From assembly GCF_011393025.1 (NCBI RefSeq), contig NZ_JAAOEO010000006.1, positions 248,001 through 312,000 on the forward strand: 64,000 nucleotides of DNA, written 5' to 3'. Below are positions 8,082-17,402 of this stretch, piece by piece. A model generated the notes under the pieces. It had not been told where the DNA came from and ran no database searches. It saw only the letters and a list, made by a program, of their open reading frames with translations. This DNA is from Neobacillus terrae. Lineage in GTDB: Bacteria; Bacillota; Bacilli; Bacillales; Cytobacillaceae. Numbering within the stretch: position 1 is the first letter of the stretch; each line of letters begins with the position of its first letter. The position numbers and the translations under genes were made by a program.

Positions 8082-8909
8082 ATGAAGAAAAGATCAGCCA
8101 TTATTACCGGCTCATCAAGCGGGTTTGGGCTTCTCACCGCAATTGAACTTGCTAAAAAGGATTTCTCTGTTATTGCCACAATGAGAAATACGAGTAAGGC
8201 AGAAATACTTTTAGAACTCTCAAAACAAAATGGTGTTAGGGAAAATATTGATATTCGTCAGCTTGATGTGACATCTGAAGAGTCTGTAAATAACTTTATT
8301 CTAAAAATCGAATCAGCTGATATTCTTGTCAATAATGCCGGTTTGGCTGTAGGGGGATTTTGTGAAGAATTGTCTCTAAAAGATTACCGGGTTCAGTTTG
8401 AAACGAATTTCTTTGGTGCAATCCGCGTGACGCAGGCATTGCTTCCATTTTTGAGAAAAAGTGACCAGGGAAAGATTATTAATATAAGCAGCATAAGTGG
8501 CCAAATTGGCTTCCCTGGTTTATCGGCCTATTCTGCGTCAAAGCATGCTCTTGAAGGCTGGAGTGAAAGTTTAAGGCTTGAACTCAAACCTTTTGGTATT
8601 GATGTAGTACTTGTTGAACCTGGTTCATACGAAACCAGCATTTGGACTAGTATAGATGATGTTAATACTAAAGCAGATTCAATTTACAAGGATTATATGA
8701 AGTTTATTTTAAATGAGCTTGAAAAAGGCAAACCGGATTACGGTAACCCCATTGAAGTGGCGCGACTGGTTTCAGATATTGCCGATCACAAAAATCCTGC
8801 CTTGCGTTATCCTGTGGGAAAAGGTGTGAAAAGGAATCTTATCCTTAAAAACATCCTCCCATGGAAAACCATAGAGAAGGCTGTCCTAAAAAGAATAGCA
8901 AAGAAATAA
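8082..8909 (+). CDS. Short-chain dehydrogenase/reductase (SDR)
   Basis: A 275-residue classical SDR. It shows the cofactor loop TGSSSGFG (residues 9-16), NNAG near 85 and the catalytic YSASK near 150 preceded by the ISSISG serine strand. Arg in the MRNTSK segment after the second strand suggests NADPH preference. Start ATG at 8082 follows AAAGGAG; the upstream ATG at 8067 is less well placed. The C-terminal part (about residues 195-275) resembles the group that acts on lipophilic or steroid-like ketones, but the substrate is not predictable. It stands alone on the plus strand, separate from the island that follows. Confidence 0.88.
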   Translation: MKKRSAIITGSSSGFGLLTAIELAKKDFSVIATMRNTSKAEILLELSKQNGVRENIDIRQLDVTSEESVNNFILKIESADILVNNAGLAVGGFCEELSLKDYRVQFETNFFGAIRVTQALLPFLRKSDQGKIINISSISGQIGFPGLSAYSASKHALEGWSESLRLELKPFGIDVVLVEPGSYETSIWTSIDDVNTKADSIYKDYMKFILNELEKGKPDYGNPIEVARLVSDIADHKNPALRYPVGKGVKRNLILKNILPWKTIEKAVLKRIAKK

Positions 8910-9160
8910 AATGGTCATAGAACCAATTTTAACCAAATGCTAATTTTATGTTTTTCTTTTTCACACTGTGGTAAATAAAGAATGTAACGCCAATAAAAGA
9001 AGAAGGGACTGGTCAACTTGAAAGGGTTAGCAGCGACTTCGGATTTTGGCACTTTAAGGGAAGGCTCTTTTGCTTACAGGGCGAAAGGAACATTGGTTCT
9101 TAATCGATGGACTTAAAATCGATAAGGCCCCAGTAAAAGCAGCAACTCCTCCCTATAGTA

Positions 9161-9198
9161 AAGAAAAACGCGAACTGTTATAGTTCGCGTTTTTCTTT
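9161..9198. terminator. Bidirectional rho-independent terminator
   Basis: Perfect 16-bp stem AAGAAAAACGCGAACT / AGTTCGCGTTTTTCTT between the SDR gene (plus strand) and the end of the ABC substrate-binding protein gene (minus strand). The preceding 8910-9160 holds no intact gene; a broken coding-like segment near 9018-9115 has no usable frame. Confidence 0.9.
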
Positions 9199-9206
9199 GT
9201 ATTGGC

Positions 9207-10412
9207 CTATTTTACTTTAATTGGAACGATCTTCCCATCCTCAACTGCAGCAATAATTAGTTCCCCTTCAAAACCGCCATGATCATCGATTTTAGGAATT
9301 ACATATACTTTTTTGTCTTCTGGCAGCTTATCCAGTCCATCTTGCATATGTGCACGGATTTTTTCTGGATCATCAACAGAACCTGCAGCTTTCATTGCTT
9401 CGACAAACACGTAAGTAGCAATATAGTTTAGGCCAGCTTCTGATCCTGGATCTTCATTGTATTTAGCTTTATAGTTTTTAATGAACTCCGGAATACCTGG
9501 GCTTTCGGAGTGAACCAATGGCATTACTCCAATTGCGCCATTTAAAACATCATAAGATCCTGTTACTTTTTTCATTTCATCCAGTTTTGCCTGGTCCATA
9601 ACGATGAATCCGCCTTTAAATCCTAGTTCCCTAGCCTGTTTTGCAACTTTTGCAGTTGGCTCTGAAGCACCGCCGATAAACAGAACATCCGGCTTTTTCT
9701 TTAGAGCGTTCGTGACGATCGTGAAGAAGTCTGTATCTTTTGCGAAATCAATGGAGGAATTGTAAACAACCTTTCCGCCTTGTTTTTCCCAATATGGCTG
9801 GAGTTTTTCAGACCAGTCCTTGCCATATTGAGAGGAAGTTGGTAGAAAAGCAATTTTCTTGCCGAAATGATCCATTTCATATTTTGTAAAAGGTTCGATA
9901 TATCCATCGTAACGAGGTGGAATTCGGACAGTTAACTTATTTCCATTCTCTGTAATCTTTGGCTCACTCGTATAGGCGCCAATAATAAATTTATTTTCTG
10001 TCTGGTTAAAAACCTGAAGGGCAGCTACTCCGCCACTGTGTGGAGTAAAAATAATCGGTGTCTTGTTTTCCTGAAGAAGCCTTTTAGCATTTGCCCCTGT
10101 TTCGTTTGGCAAATATTTGTCGTCAAGTGCTACAACATTCAGCTTATACTTTTTCCCATTAACCTCAAAACCGCCTGCTTTGTTGATTTCTTCGGCAGCC
10201 ATTTCGGTACCATTCAAGGTCCGTTTACCATAAAATGCTGCGGGACCGCTTAATGGCCCGCTATACCCAATATTCACTGTTGATGCACCATCTGCCTCAG
10301 TTTTGCTAGGTTTAGATGCCGAACTGCTTGACTTGGAGGAATTGCAGGCAACGAGACTAAACATGAAGACAAAAATGATACTAAGACCAACCAGGCTTCT
10401 TAATTTTTGCAT
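9207..10412 (-). CDS. LIV-type ABC transporter substrate-binding lipoprotein
   Basis: A 401-residue periplasmic-binding-protein-like lipoprotein: signal peptide with lipobox SLVAC (Cys near residue 23), a Ser-rich linker, then the type I fold of branched-chain amino acid binding proteins (VNIGYSGPLSGPAAFYGKRT; AAEEINKAGGFEVNGKKYKL). It would capture a small organic solute outside the cell and hand it to the LivHM-like permease encoded just upstream. Being the last gene of a run containing permeases, ATPases, an acyl-CoA synthetase and an esterase, it more likely binds an organic acid or related carbon source than an amino acid. That is inference. Confidence 0.9.
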   Translation of the reverse strand: MQKLRSLVGLSIIFVFMFSLVACNSSKSSSSASKPSKTEADGASTVNIGYSGPLSGPAAFYGKRTLNGTEMAAEEINKAGGFEVNGKKYKLNVVALDDKYLPNETGANAKRLLQENKTPIIFTPHSGGVAALQVFNQTENKFIIGAYTSEPKITENGNKLTVRIPPRYDGYIEPFTKYEMDHFGKKIAFLPTSSQYGKDWSEKLQPYWEKQGGKVVYNSSIDFAKDTDFFTIVTNALKKKPDVLFIGGASEPTAKVAKQARELGFKGGFIVMDQAKLDEMKKVTGSYDVLNGAIGVMPLVHSESPGIPEFIKNYKAKYNEDPGSEAGLNYIATYVFVEAMKAAGSVDDPEKIRAHMQDGLDKLPEDKKVYVIPKIDDHGGFEGELIIAAVEDGKIVPIKVK

Positions 10413-10505
10413 CGATTTCTCCCCTTTTTGTTTTTTATTTGAAATATTCGAAAAATAAAGCTTTTAAGTGTTGCCCATCACCCCCTCAGATGGAATGATA
10501 AGATG

Positions 10506-11213
10506 CTAGGCTCCGATATAGGCTTTTCTAACCTCATCATTGGAGAATAACTCATTTGATGTACCTTGAAGTACGACTGATCCATTTTCAAAAACATAAC
10601 CCTTATCCGCAATTTTCAAAGCAGCATTGGCGTTTTGCTCGGCTAATAGTATGGTTGTTCCTTCTTTATTTATCGTTTTGATTACCTCGAACATTTGCTC
10701 CACAATCAATGGTGCGAGGCCAACCGAAGGTTCATCCAGCATCATTAGCTTCGGTTTCGACATGAGCGCTCTTCCAATAGCAAGCATCTGCTGCTGCCCT
10801 CCGCTTAAAGAGCCTGCAGGATCATGCTGCTTTTCTTTTAAGATTGGAAACAATTCGAATACATGGGACATGGATTTCTTGATTTCATCCTTTTTTCTGC
10901 GATGAACAAAGGCACCCATTTTCAGGTTTTCGTATACAGACATAGCAGGAAAAAGATGTCTCCCTTCAGGACACTGGACAATTCCTAGCTGAACAATTTT
11001 ATCGGCTGTCCGTCTGCTGATTGGTGTTCCCTGAAAGAAAATTTCTCCTGATGAAGGTTTTTTGAGGCCGCTGATTGCTTTAAATGCAGTGCTTTTACCT
11101 GCCCCATTTGCACCAAGAAGAACAACAATCTGGCCTTCTTCTACTTCAATCTTTAAATTTTCAATAGCTGTAAAACTGCCATATTTAACTGAAACATTCT
11201 GAAGCTTAAGCAA
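10506..11213 (-). CDS. ABC transporter ATP-binding protein, LivF type
   Basis: An ATPase of about 235 residues. Walker A is GANGAGKST (about residues 34-42), the signature is LSGGQQQM, Walker B is LMMLDEPSVGLAP, and the switch His is replaced by Gln in LLAEQNA, as is usual for LivF. TTG at 11213 is chosen because it lies 8 nt after GGAGG; an in-frame GTG at 11219 overlaps that site. It overlaps the end of the LivG gene by 8 bp, showing translational coupling. It pairs with LivG to power the importer. Confidence 0.93.
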   Translation of the reverse strand: MLKLQNVSVKYGSFTAIENLKIEVEEGQIVVLLGANGAGKSTAFKAISGLKKPSSGEIFFQGTPISRRTADKIVQLGIVQCPEGRHLFPAMSVYENLKMGAFVHRRKKDEIKKSMSHVFELFPILKEKQHDPAGSLSGGQQQMLAIGRALMSKPKLMMLDEPSVGLAPLIVEQMFEVIKTINKEGTTILLAEQNANAALKIADKGYVFENGSVVLQGTSNELFSNDEVRKAYIGA

Positions 11214-11970
11214 TGGCACTCCCTCCCAGGTAAGCCTTGATGACAGTCGGATTATTTTGGATTTGCTCCGGTGTCCCCTCTGCTATTTTCTCTCCATAGT
11301 TTAGGACCATTATCTTGTCTGCCAATTTCATAATCATTTTCATCTTGTGCTCAATCAGGCAAACAGTAATTCCTTTTTTTGCTATCTGTTTAATTAATTC
11401 CGCCAGTCCTTCTGTTTCGTCGGGGTTTATACCGGCAGCTGGTTCGTCCAAAAAAACTATTTCCGGGTCTGTAGCAAGTGCAAGAGCAAAGGCGGTCCTT
11501 TTCTTTTCCTCCTGTGATAAACTGCCGACCTGTTTTCCCATTACATGCATTAAACCAGTGAATTCAATCACTTCCATAGCTTTTTCACGACATATGGCTT
11601 CCTCAGTTTTTAAACGGCCCGTCCTAAAGATTGCATCGAAGAGAGTTGATTTTGTTCTGAGACGGTGTCCGACAATAACATTATCCAAAACAGTTGATTG
11701 CTCAAATAGGTTGGTTGTTTGAAAGGTTCTGGCAACCCCAAGCTCGGCAATTTTGTTGGCCGGCATTTTAGTTACATCCTGCCCCTTAAAAATCACTTGT
11801 CCTGATGTTGGAGGGTGAAATCCGCTAATTAAATTGAAAAAGGTTGATTTTCCGGCACCATTCGGACCGATAATAGCATTAATTTTTCCCTGTTCAACTG
11901 TGAAATCGACATTATTGACGGCGGTGTTTCCTCCGAACCTTTTGGTTAATCCCTTTGTTTCAAGAAACAT
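11206..11970 (-). CDS. ABC transporter ATP-binding protein, LivG type
   Basis: A 254-residue ATPase with Walker A GPNGAGKST near residue 36, a degenerate signature LSQEEKKR in place of LSGGQ, Walker B IVFLDEPAAGINP and switch His in LIEHKM. The GINP segment and the long insertion around the Q-loop are LivG hallmarks. The changed signature (SQEEK) is a departure from the usual LSYGQQR of LivG proteins and could affect ATPase behaviour. Start ATG at 11970 follows AAAGGAGGG. Confidence 0.92.
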   Translation of the reverse strand: MFLETKGLTKRFGGNTAVNNVDFTVEQGKINAIIGPNGAGKSTFFNLISGFHPPTSGQVIFKGQDVTKMPANKIAELGVARTFQTTNLFEQSTVLDNVIVGHRLRTKSTLFDAIFRTGRLKTEEAICREKAMEVIEFTGLMHVMGKQVGSLSQEEKKRTAFALALATDPEIVFLDEPAAGINPDETEGLAELIKQIAKKGITVCLIEHKMKMIMKLADKIMVLNYGEKIAEGTPEQIQNNPTVIKAYLGGSAIA

Positions 11971-11972
11971 AT

Positions 11973-13004
11973 CTAGCCCTCCTTTACCGGCTTATCTACT
12001 GTGACTTGGCTTTTCCCAAAGGCCATGGAACTTGCACGGGCTGCTTGGGGCTTTCTTTTTTCATCCCTTTTGTGTTTCCAGCCTGTTAAAGCTCCAACAA
12101 TTCCCCTTGGATAAAAAATGACTAGGAGTGTTAAAACCGGTCCAAAAATGAGCATTCGATAATCCTGTAAAAATTGAAGCTCCTGAGACAGCCATACTAT
12201 CAGCACTGTTCCGACAATAGGTCCTGAAAGGGTTCCAATTCCCCCTACCAGCAGATAGGTCAGCAAATCAAAAGTGACGGAAATCTGACCGATATCTGGC
12301 CCGATAAACCGAATAAAGGAAGCATATAAAGCACCTGAAAGCCCAGCAAAAATGGTCGACAGGACAAACACGGAAAGCTTGTTTTTCATGGTTGATATCC
12401 CAATCGTCAGGGCGAGATCCTCGCTGTTCCGAATCGCAATATAGGTTCTTCCAGATAGTGAATGTATAATCCGGTACACAATAAGTACAGTCACAAGCAG
12501 GAAAAACAAGACCAGATAATATTGGGATAAAGGTTCCTCAAAGTTTATCGGACCTGCTTTTCCTGGAGCCGGTATACCAATAAGACCGCGTACACCCTCA
12601 GTTAGGCTATCCCATTTATCAATGACTAAATAAATAATATAGCCTACACAAAGCGTATAGATCGCAAAAAAGTGTTCCTTTGTCCTTAGAGCGATTAGTC
12701 CAATTAAAAATCCAAGAATGCCTGTAATCAGCAGGGATAGCAGAAATGCAAGCCAGAAATTCATTTCAGCTTTTACCGTTAATATGCCAAGCGAATAGGC
12801 TCCGATGGCAAAAAATCCTGCATGAGCTAAGGAAAGATAGCCTGTGTATCCTGCCAGCAAATTAAGCCCGTATACACCTATCATCCAAATAAATGACAAA
12901 GTCATAACATGAATGAAATATTCATTTTTAGTAAGGAAAGGGAACACAATTGCAATTAGAATCAGCAAAGAAATAATATTTCTCTGTTTTAGAATCTTCG
13001 CCAT
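11973..13004 (-). CDS. ABC transporter permease, LivM type
   Basis: A 343-residue membrane protein with about nine hydrophobic helices and the LivM motif GYTGYLSLAHAGFFAIGAY, plus the cytoplasmic coupling region IRNSEDLALTIGIST and the GGIGTLSGPIVG loop. A basic cytoplasmic tail of about 35 residues (KHKRDEKRKPQ) extends beyond the usual end. It forms the translocation channel with the LivH-type protein, whose gene overlaps by one base. Confidence 0.93.
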   Translation of the reverse strand: MAKILKQRNIISLLILIAIVFPFLTKNEYFIHVMTLSFIWMIGVYGLNLLAGYTGYLSLAHAGFFAIGAYSLGILTVKAEMNFWLAFLLSLLITGILGFLIGLIALRTKEHFFAIYTLCVGYIIYLVIDKWDSLTEGVRGLIGIPAPGKAGPINFEEPLSQYYLVLFFLLVTVLIVYRIIHSLSGRTYIAIRNSEDLALTIGISTMKNKLSVFVLSTIFAGLSGALYASFIRFIGPDIGQISVTFDLLTYLLVGGIGTLSGPIVGTVLIVWLSQELQFLQDYRMLIFGPVLTLLVIFYPRGIVGALTGWKHKRDEKRKPQAARASSMAFGKSQVTVDKPVKEG

Positions 13005-13867
13005 TAATGCCCCCCCTTTGCGAATAAACCTGTAGGCTTAACAGATAAAATAATTACTAGGAGAACGAAGGCGATAATGTCCTTATAGTCATTGGAGATA
13101 TAAGTTGCTCCGAGGCTTTCGCTAAACCCGAGTATATAGCCTCCAAGAATTGCCCCTGGAATACTGCCCATTCCTCCCAAAATGATAATGACAAATGCCT
13201 TTAAAATAACGAGCTGTCCCATTCCAGGAAATACTAGATTAATAGGAGCAGCCAGAGAACAGGCAATTGATGCCAGCCCACCGCTTATTAAAAATGTCAG
13301 CATAGCTGTTCTATTCGTGTTAATACCAACCAGATTTGCTCCCTCCCTGTCCTGGGACATGGCAATAATGGTCGCTCCTATGAAGGTTTTTTTCAGGAAT
13401 ACATAAAGAAGAATCATTACAGCTATTGCAAAAACAATAATTAGCAGCCTTTGCATTGTAAAGGTTAGGCCAAATAGATGTACCACCTGATCATAAGGAG
13501 ATGGCATTGTTTGATAATCGGCTCCCCATACATATTGGGCGAATGCCTCCAAAAAGAGGAGAATTCCAATGGCAGCAATTTTGTCATGAATGGGTGGTGC
13601 ATGGCGTAGAGGATGGAAAACAAGTCTTTCCATCAGCACCCCAATTAAGCCTACTGCAAGAATGGATACAAGAATGGCCAGCCAGTAATGAAGGCCGAAG
13701 TTTGTCATCATAGTGAGGGTAATATATCCACCCATCATATAGAGAGCACCGTGAGCGAAATTCGGGATGTGCAGGATGCCGTAAACAAGCGTCAGTCCTA
13801 AAGCTACAAGCGCATAGACACTGCCAATGGTTAAGCCGTTAAACATCTGCTGAACGAATATCTCCAT
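13004..13867 (-). CDS. ABC transporter permease, LivH type
   Basis: A 287-residue membrane permease with eight or so helices. Diagnostic segments are NGLTIGSVYALVALGLTLVY, IPNFAHGALYMMGGY and the coupling-helix region AMSQDREGANLVGINTNR, followed by GGMGSIPGAILGG. First gene of the four permease/ATPase genes and 73 nt downstream of the acyl-CoA synthetase gene, so importer and CoA activation are probably expressed together. Confidence 0.93.
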   Translation of the reverse strand: MEIFVQQMFNGLTIGSVYALVALGLTLVYGILHIPNFAHGALYMMGGYITLTMMTNFGLHYWLAILVSILAVGLIGVLMERLVFHPLRHAPPIHDKIAAIGILLFLEAFAQYVWGADYQTMPSPYDQVVHLFGLTFTMQRLLIIVFAIAVMILLYVFLKKTFIGATIIAMSQDREGANLVGINTNRTAMLTFLISGGLASIACSLAAPINLVFPGMGQLVILKAFVIIILGGMGSIPGAILGGYILGFSESLGATYISNDYKDIIAFVLLVIILSVKPTGLFAKGGH

Positions 13868-13940
13868 GTTTATCCTCCTCGTGAGTTAATTGTTGCCAAA
13901 GTCACTGTATTTTGTTAGACATAGGTACTGGAGGAATGAA

Positions 13941-15611
13941 TTAAACCTTTTCCGCTTTTGCCTGTTCTTCTTCCTGGAGCTTTCTCCATAAAATTTTCCC
14001 GCTGCTGGTTACAGGGAATTCTTTTCTAAATTCAACCTGGCGAGGGTATTTATAGGCAGCCATATGCTCTTTGGACCATTCAATAATTTCCTCTTCAGAA
14101 ACCTTTCCTTCATAACCATCATTTAAAATTACAAAGGCTTTAACTGTTTCACCTCTTCGTGGATCTGGCACCCCTACCACCACTGCCTGCTGGATGGCTG
14201 GATGTTTATAAAGGTAAGATTCAACTTCTGTTGGCCATACCTTATAGCCTGAGGCATTAATCATCCTTTTCACCCGGTCAACCATAAAGAAATATCCCTC
14301 TTCGTCATAACGACCGATATCACCAGTTCTGAAAAAGCTTTTCCCCTCTATTTCAATAAATGAGCTTCTATTCTCATCATCCCGGTTATAATAACCAACC
14401 ATAACCTGCGGACCATTCACGACAATTTCTCCCACTTCTCCGACTCCAAGCTCCTTGCCTGTAGAAGGTTCGATGACTCTCGCGTCTACATTAAAGGAAG
14501 GAACGCCAAGGCACTGCATTTTTGGCCGGTCTGCAGGATTAAAATGGGTTTGGGCAATGGTTTCTGTTAGTCCATATCCTTCTACAAAATATAATCCTGT
14601 CAGATTAAATAATTTTTTCCCTACTGCCTCAGGAAGAGCGGCACCTCCACCTGAAATGGAAGTTAAGGAAGCGATATCCTCCTTCTTAAGGTTGGGATTG
14701 GCAAGGAAATCAACAATCATAGTAGCAATGGCTACCCAGTGTGTACATCCCTCATTTCTTATCGTTTCAACCGCAGCTTCACGGTTCCATCTTGTCATAA
14801 TGACCATAGTGGCTCCTGCAAAAATTGGCATGTTCATGCTTTGCACCATTCCTGTTACATGGAAAAGCGGCAAAGTCTGCAGATGAACTGTATCTGTTGT
14901 AGATCTTGACCAATGATAGGCACCTACAGTATTTGCGTTAACTGTCCTGTTTGTATGCATGCATCCCTTTGGAAGACCGGTAGTGCCCGATGTGTAAGGC
15001 AGCACAACAAGATCATCCGCTGTAGCTGTATGCTCACCAGGCTGATAATTTGCATCAATTGCCTCTTTCCAGAGGTAATGGTTTGGTTCATTGATCACGG
15101 CGCGAGGCGCTTCTACTTCAGCCGGGATAATACCAGTAAAATTATCTCCCTTGTAATCGGAATAGGCAGCAATCACAATATTTTCCAATGAAGTTGATCC
15201 TACGTTAGGACCTACTTTTGAATATAACTCCTGTCCGGTTAACGCGGTTTTGATCTCACAATCACGGATATAGAATTCCAATTCATTTGCTGTCAGCATT
15301 GGATTAATCGGAACCACAACAGCATTTGCTCTTGAAATAGCATAAAAACCTATAACAAATTGAGGGGAATTTTGCATAAATAGTAAAACCTTATCCCCTG
15401 CCCCAACACCTAGTTTGTTTTGCAAGAAGCCGGCAAGGGAGTTTACTTCGTCATCCAGTTCCTTAAATGAAAGAGTATTTCCGTAATAGTTAATGGCTTC
15501 TTTATTTGGATATCTTCTGGCACTGATACTTAGATTTTCATAGAGCGAAGTTTCTGGAAGAGTTAAAGTTTTTGAAATCTTAGGCCAGAATTGGTGGTGC
15601 AGTGTTAACAT
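13941..15611 (-). CDS. AMP-forming acyl-CoA synthetase
   Basis: A 556-residue member of the adenylate-forming family. It has the P-loop YTSGTTGLPKG (about residues 190-200), the A5 motif YGLTET, the adenylation motif FFRTGDIGRYDEEGYFF and the hinge/C-terminal lysine region VTSSGKILWRKL. It activates a carboxylic acid to an acyl-AMP and then an acyl-CoA. Start at 15611 is favoured because the upstream ATG lies too close to AAGGAGAG. Located between an esterase/lipase gene and the LIV-type importer genes, it is the natural candidate for activating the imported acid. Confidence 0.92.
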   Translation of the reverse strand: MLTLHHQFWPKISKTLTLPETSLYENLSISARRYPNKEAINYYGNTLSFKELDDEVNSLAGFLQNKLGVGAGDKVLLFMQNSPQFVIGFYAISRANAVVVPINPMLTANELEFYIRDCEIKTALTGQELYSKVGPNVGSTSLENIVIAAYSDYKGDNFTGIIPAEVEAPRAVINEPNHYLWKEAIDANYQPGEHTATADDLVVLPYTSGTTGLPKGCMHTNRTVNANTVGAYHWSRSTTDTVHLQTLPLFHVTGMVQSMNMPIFAGATMVIMTRWNREAAVETIRNEGCTHWVAIATMIVDFLANPNLKKEDIASLTSISGGGAALPEAVGKKLFNLTGLYFVEGYGLTETIAQTHFNPADRPKMQCLGVPSFNVDARVIEPSTGKELGVGEVGEIVVNGPQVMVGYYNRDDENRSSFIEIEGKSFFRTGDIGRYDEEGYFFMVDRVKRMINASGYKVWPTEVESYLYKHPAIQQAVVVGVPDPRRGETVKAFVILNDGYEGKVSEEEIIEWSKEHMAAYKYPRQVEFRKEFPVTSSGKILWRKLQEEEQAKAEKV

Positions 15612-15626
15612 ATTCATCTCTCCTTA

Positions 15627-16580
15627 TTAAATACTTTCCGTTGTTTTTTGCAGCCCTTTAAGTTCGTTTGCAGCCTGCTTAATGGCACTTTTGGCATCTG
15701 GAAGATATTCTGTCATCCCTAGGAATCCATGTATCAGCCCGGGTAAACAAACATATTTGGTTTCTACACCTGCCTGTTTTAGCTTGGCTGCAAAGTTTTC
15801 TCCGCCATCACAAAGCGGATCATATTCAGCGGTCATAATAAAAGCTGGTGGCAGTTTTGAGGCTGCTTCATCGGGAATTAACATTGGCGCGGCTAAAGGA
15901 CTAAGGGTATCAGAAGGGTCGTTAAGATATTGTTCGCGGAACCATGTCATGGTAGATTTGGTCAAATAATAGCCTTCTCCATACTTTTCATATGAAGGGG
16001 TATATTCATATCCTGTTGAAGGATAAAACAGCATCTGATAAGCAATGGAAGGTGAATTTCGTTCTACAGCCAGATAGCAGACAACCGCTGCAAGATTTCC
16101 TCCTGCACTATCTCCGCCAACAGCAATAAGTTCTTTATTAATATTAAGCTCGGAGGCATGGTCCGCAGTCCATTGGACAGCTAGATAGGCATCTTCGACA
16201 GCAACTGGAAACTTGCTTTCCGGAGAGAGGGTGTAATCAACCGAAATAACAATACAATCACCTTCAACAGCTAGAGAATGGCAGGTTGCATCATGGGTTT
16301 CGATATTGCCGATTACCCAGCCTCCTCCATGATAATAAACAAGAGCTGGACGAGCATTTGATGAATCTGATTCAGGAGTATAAATCCTAATACCAATATC
16401 ATTCTTAAAGCCTTTTATTTTTCGATCCTCGGTTTTGGCTAGTTTATCTGCCTTGCTTAATAGCTTTGCTGATGCTTCAAATCCTTTTCTTGCTTCTTCA
16501 AGGCCTTGTTTTTCAATCGGAGGAATACCTTTTGCTTGGAAAGCTTCCAGCAAAGCTTTAACTTCTGGTTTTAATGTCAT
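15627..16580 (-). CDS. Alpha/beta hydrolase of the hormone-sensitive lipase type
   Basis: A 317-residue esterase of family IV. The oxyanion motif HGGGW lies near residue 84, the nucleophile motif GDSAGG near 154-159, the acidic residue in EYDPLCDGG and the catalytic His in LIHGFLG near 290. No signal peptide, so cytosolic. It probably cleaves carboxylic esters or lactones of short to medium chain. It sits 16 nt upstream of the acyl-CoA synthetase gene, suggesting that it frees an acid that is then activated. Confidence 0.9.
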   Translation of the reverse strand: MTLKPEVKALLEAFQAKGIPPIEKQGLEEARKGFEASAKLLSKADKLAKTEDRKIKGFKNDIGIRIYTPESDSSNARPALVYYHGGGWVIGNIETHDATCHSLAVEGDCIVISVDYTLSPESKFPVAVEDAYLAVQWTADHASELNINKELIAVGGDSAGGNLAAVVCYLAVERNSPSIAYQMLFYPSTGYEYTPSYEKYGEGYYLTKSTMTWFREQYLNDPSDTLSPLAAPMLIPDEAASKLPPAFIMTAEYDPLCDGGENFAAKLKQAGVETKYVCLPGLIHGFLGMTEYLPDAKSAIKQAANELKGLQKTTESI

Positions 16581-16648
16581 ACATTCATCTCCCTTTCAAA
16601 TATGTAAACGCTAACAATTTATGTGACTTTTTAGGGGATTTCTCCCCC

Positions 16649-17380
16649 TTAAATCGGCAATATACGTTTCCGGTCGACCAGGCGTGGGACTGATTGAAAA
16701 AAGCCCTCCTGTGAAACAAACTCAATTTCCTTTTCGAATCCGGCCTGTAACAGCATTTGGCCAACACGGGAAATTTTTAAAATATCCTGTCCCTTTTCTT
16801 TATTGGTTTTATAAAATTGATGGGCAGCAAAGGCAGAATCCGTTAAATCAACTTCCTCCCCGTAACCCCTGTACAAACAGTCGATAAAACACCCAGCACC
16901 GTAAAAATCCTCAACATTAAATTCCTGGGATGAACCGGAACAAATCACTATGATCGTTTCTCCCTTGTAATCTTTTAAAATATGGTTGGCTACAGCCTGG
17001 CTATTAAGAATAGATGCTGCATATACAGCATTAGCACCTGATGAATTTTTCAAGGCAACCGTTCCATTTGTTGTTGAGAGAATAACCGTTTTACCTTCTA
17101 TTTTCTCCTTCAATTCAAGCGGATTGGGAGATAAAAAACCATCAATGGTCTTTCCCTGATATTCGCCTACGAGCACAAAGCTATCCTCTTCTCTTCCTTG
17201 TGCTTCCAATTGGGCCTCTGTCCCGTTTAGTACAGGGATGACTTCTTTCGCACCAAATTCAAGTGCAGATGTAACTGTAGAGGTTGCCAATAAAATATCG
17301 AATACAACCGCCAATTTATTTTCCTGCATTTTTTCTTGGTCAATTTCTTCTTTTTTTAATAAAAGATGGACTTTCAGCAA
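16649..17380 (-). CDS. ComB-like (2-phosphosulfolactate phosphatase family) protein with altered motifs
   Basis: A 243-residue protein with the overall pattern of the ComB family: VVFDILLATSTVTSALEFGA near residues 25-44, GFLSPNPLEL, VILSTTNGTVAL near 103-114, VICSGSSQEFNVEDFYGAGC and a final LTDSAFAAHQFY. From memory of the family, the first and third motifs usually read DVLRAT and TTNGTRA; here the Arg residues are Leu and Val, so the phosphate or sulfonate site is probably altered. Start is TTG at 17380 after ATAGGGG. It lies 22 nt downstream of the APH-fold kinase gene in the same run. It may act on a phosphorylated intermediate of that kinase, but this is inference. Confidence 0.75.
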   Translation of the reverse strand: MLKVHLLLKKEEIDQEKMQENKLAVVFDILLATSTVTSALEFGAKEVIPVLNGTEAQLEAQGREEDSFVLVGEYQGKTIDGFLSPNPLELKEKIEGKTVILSTTNGTVALKNSSGANAVYAASILNSQAVANHILKDYKGETIIVICSGSSQEFNVEDFYGAGCFIDCLYRGYGEEVDLTDSAFAAHQFYKTNKEKGQDILKISRVGQMLLQAGFEKEIEFVSQEGFFQSVPRLVDRKRILPI

Positions 17381-17402
17381 TGAGAAGCACCCCTATCCGT
17401 AG

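Noticed and set aside
14455..14886. Long plus-strand open frames opposite the catabolic genes
   Set aside because: They are antisense shadows of well-supported minus-strand genes with intact motifs.
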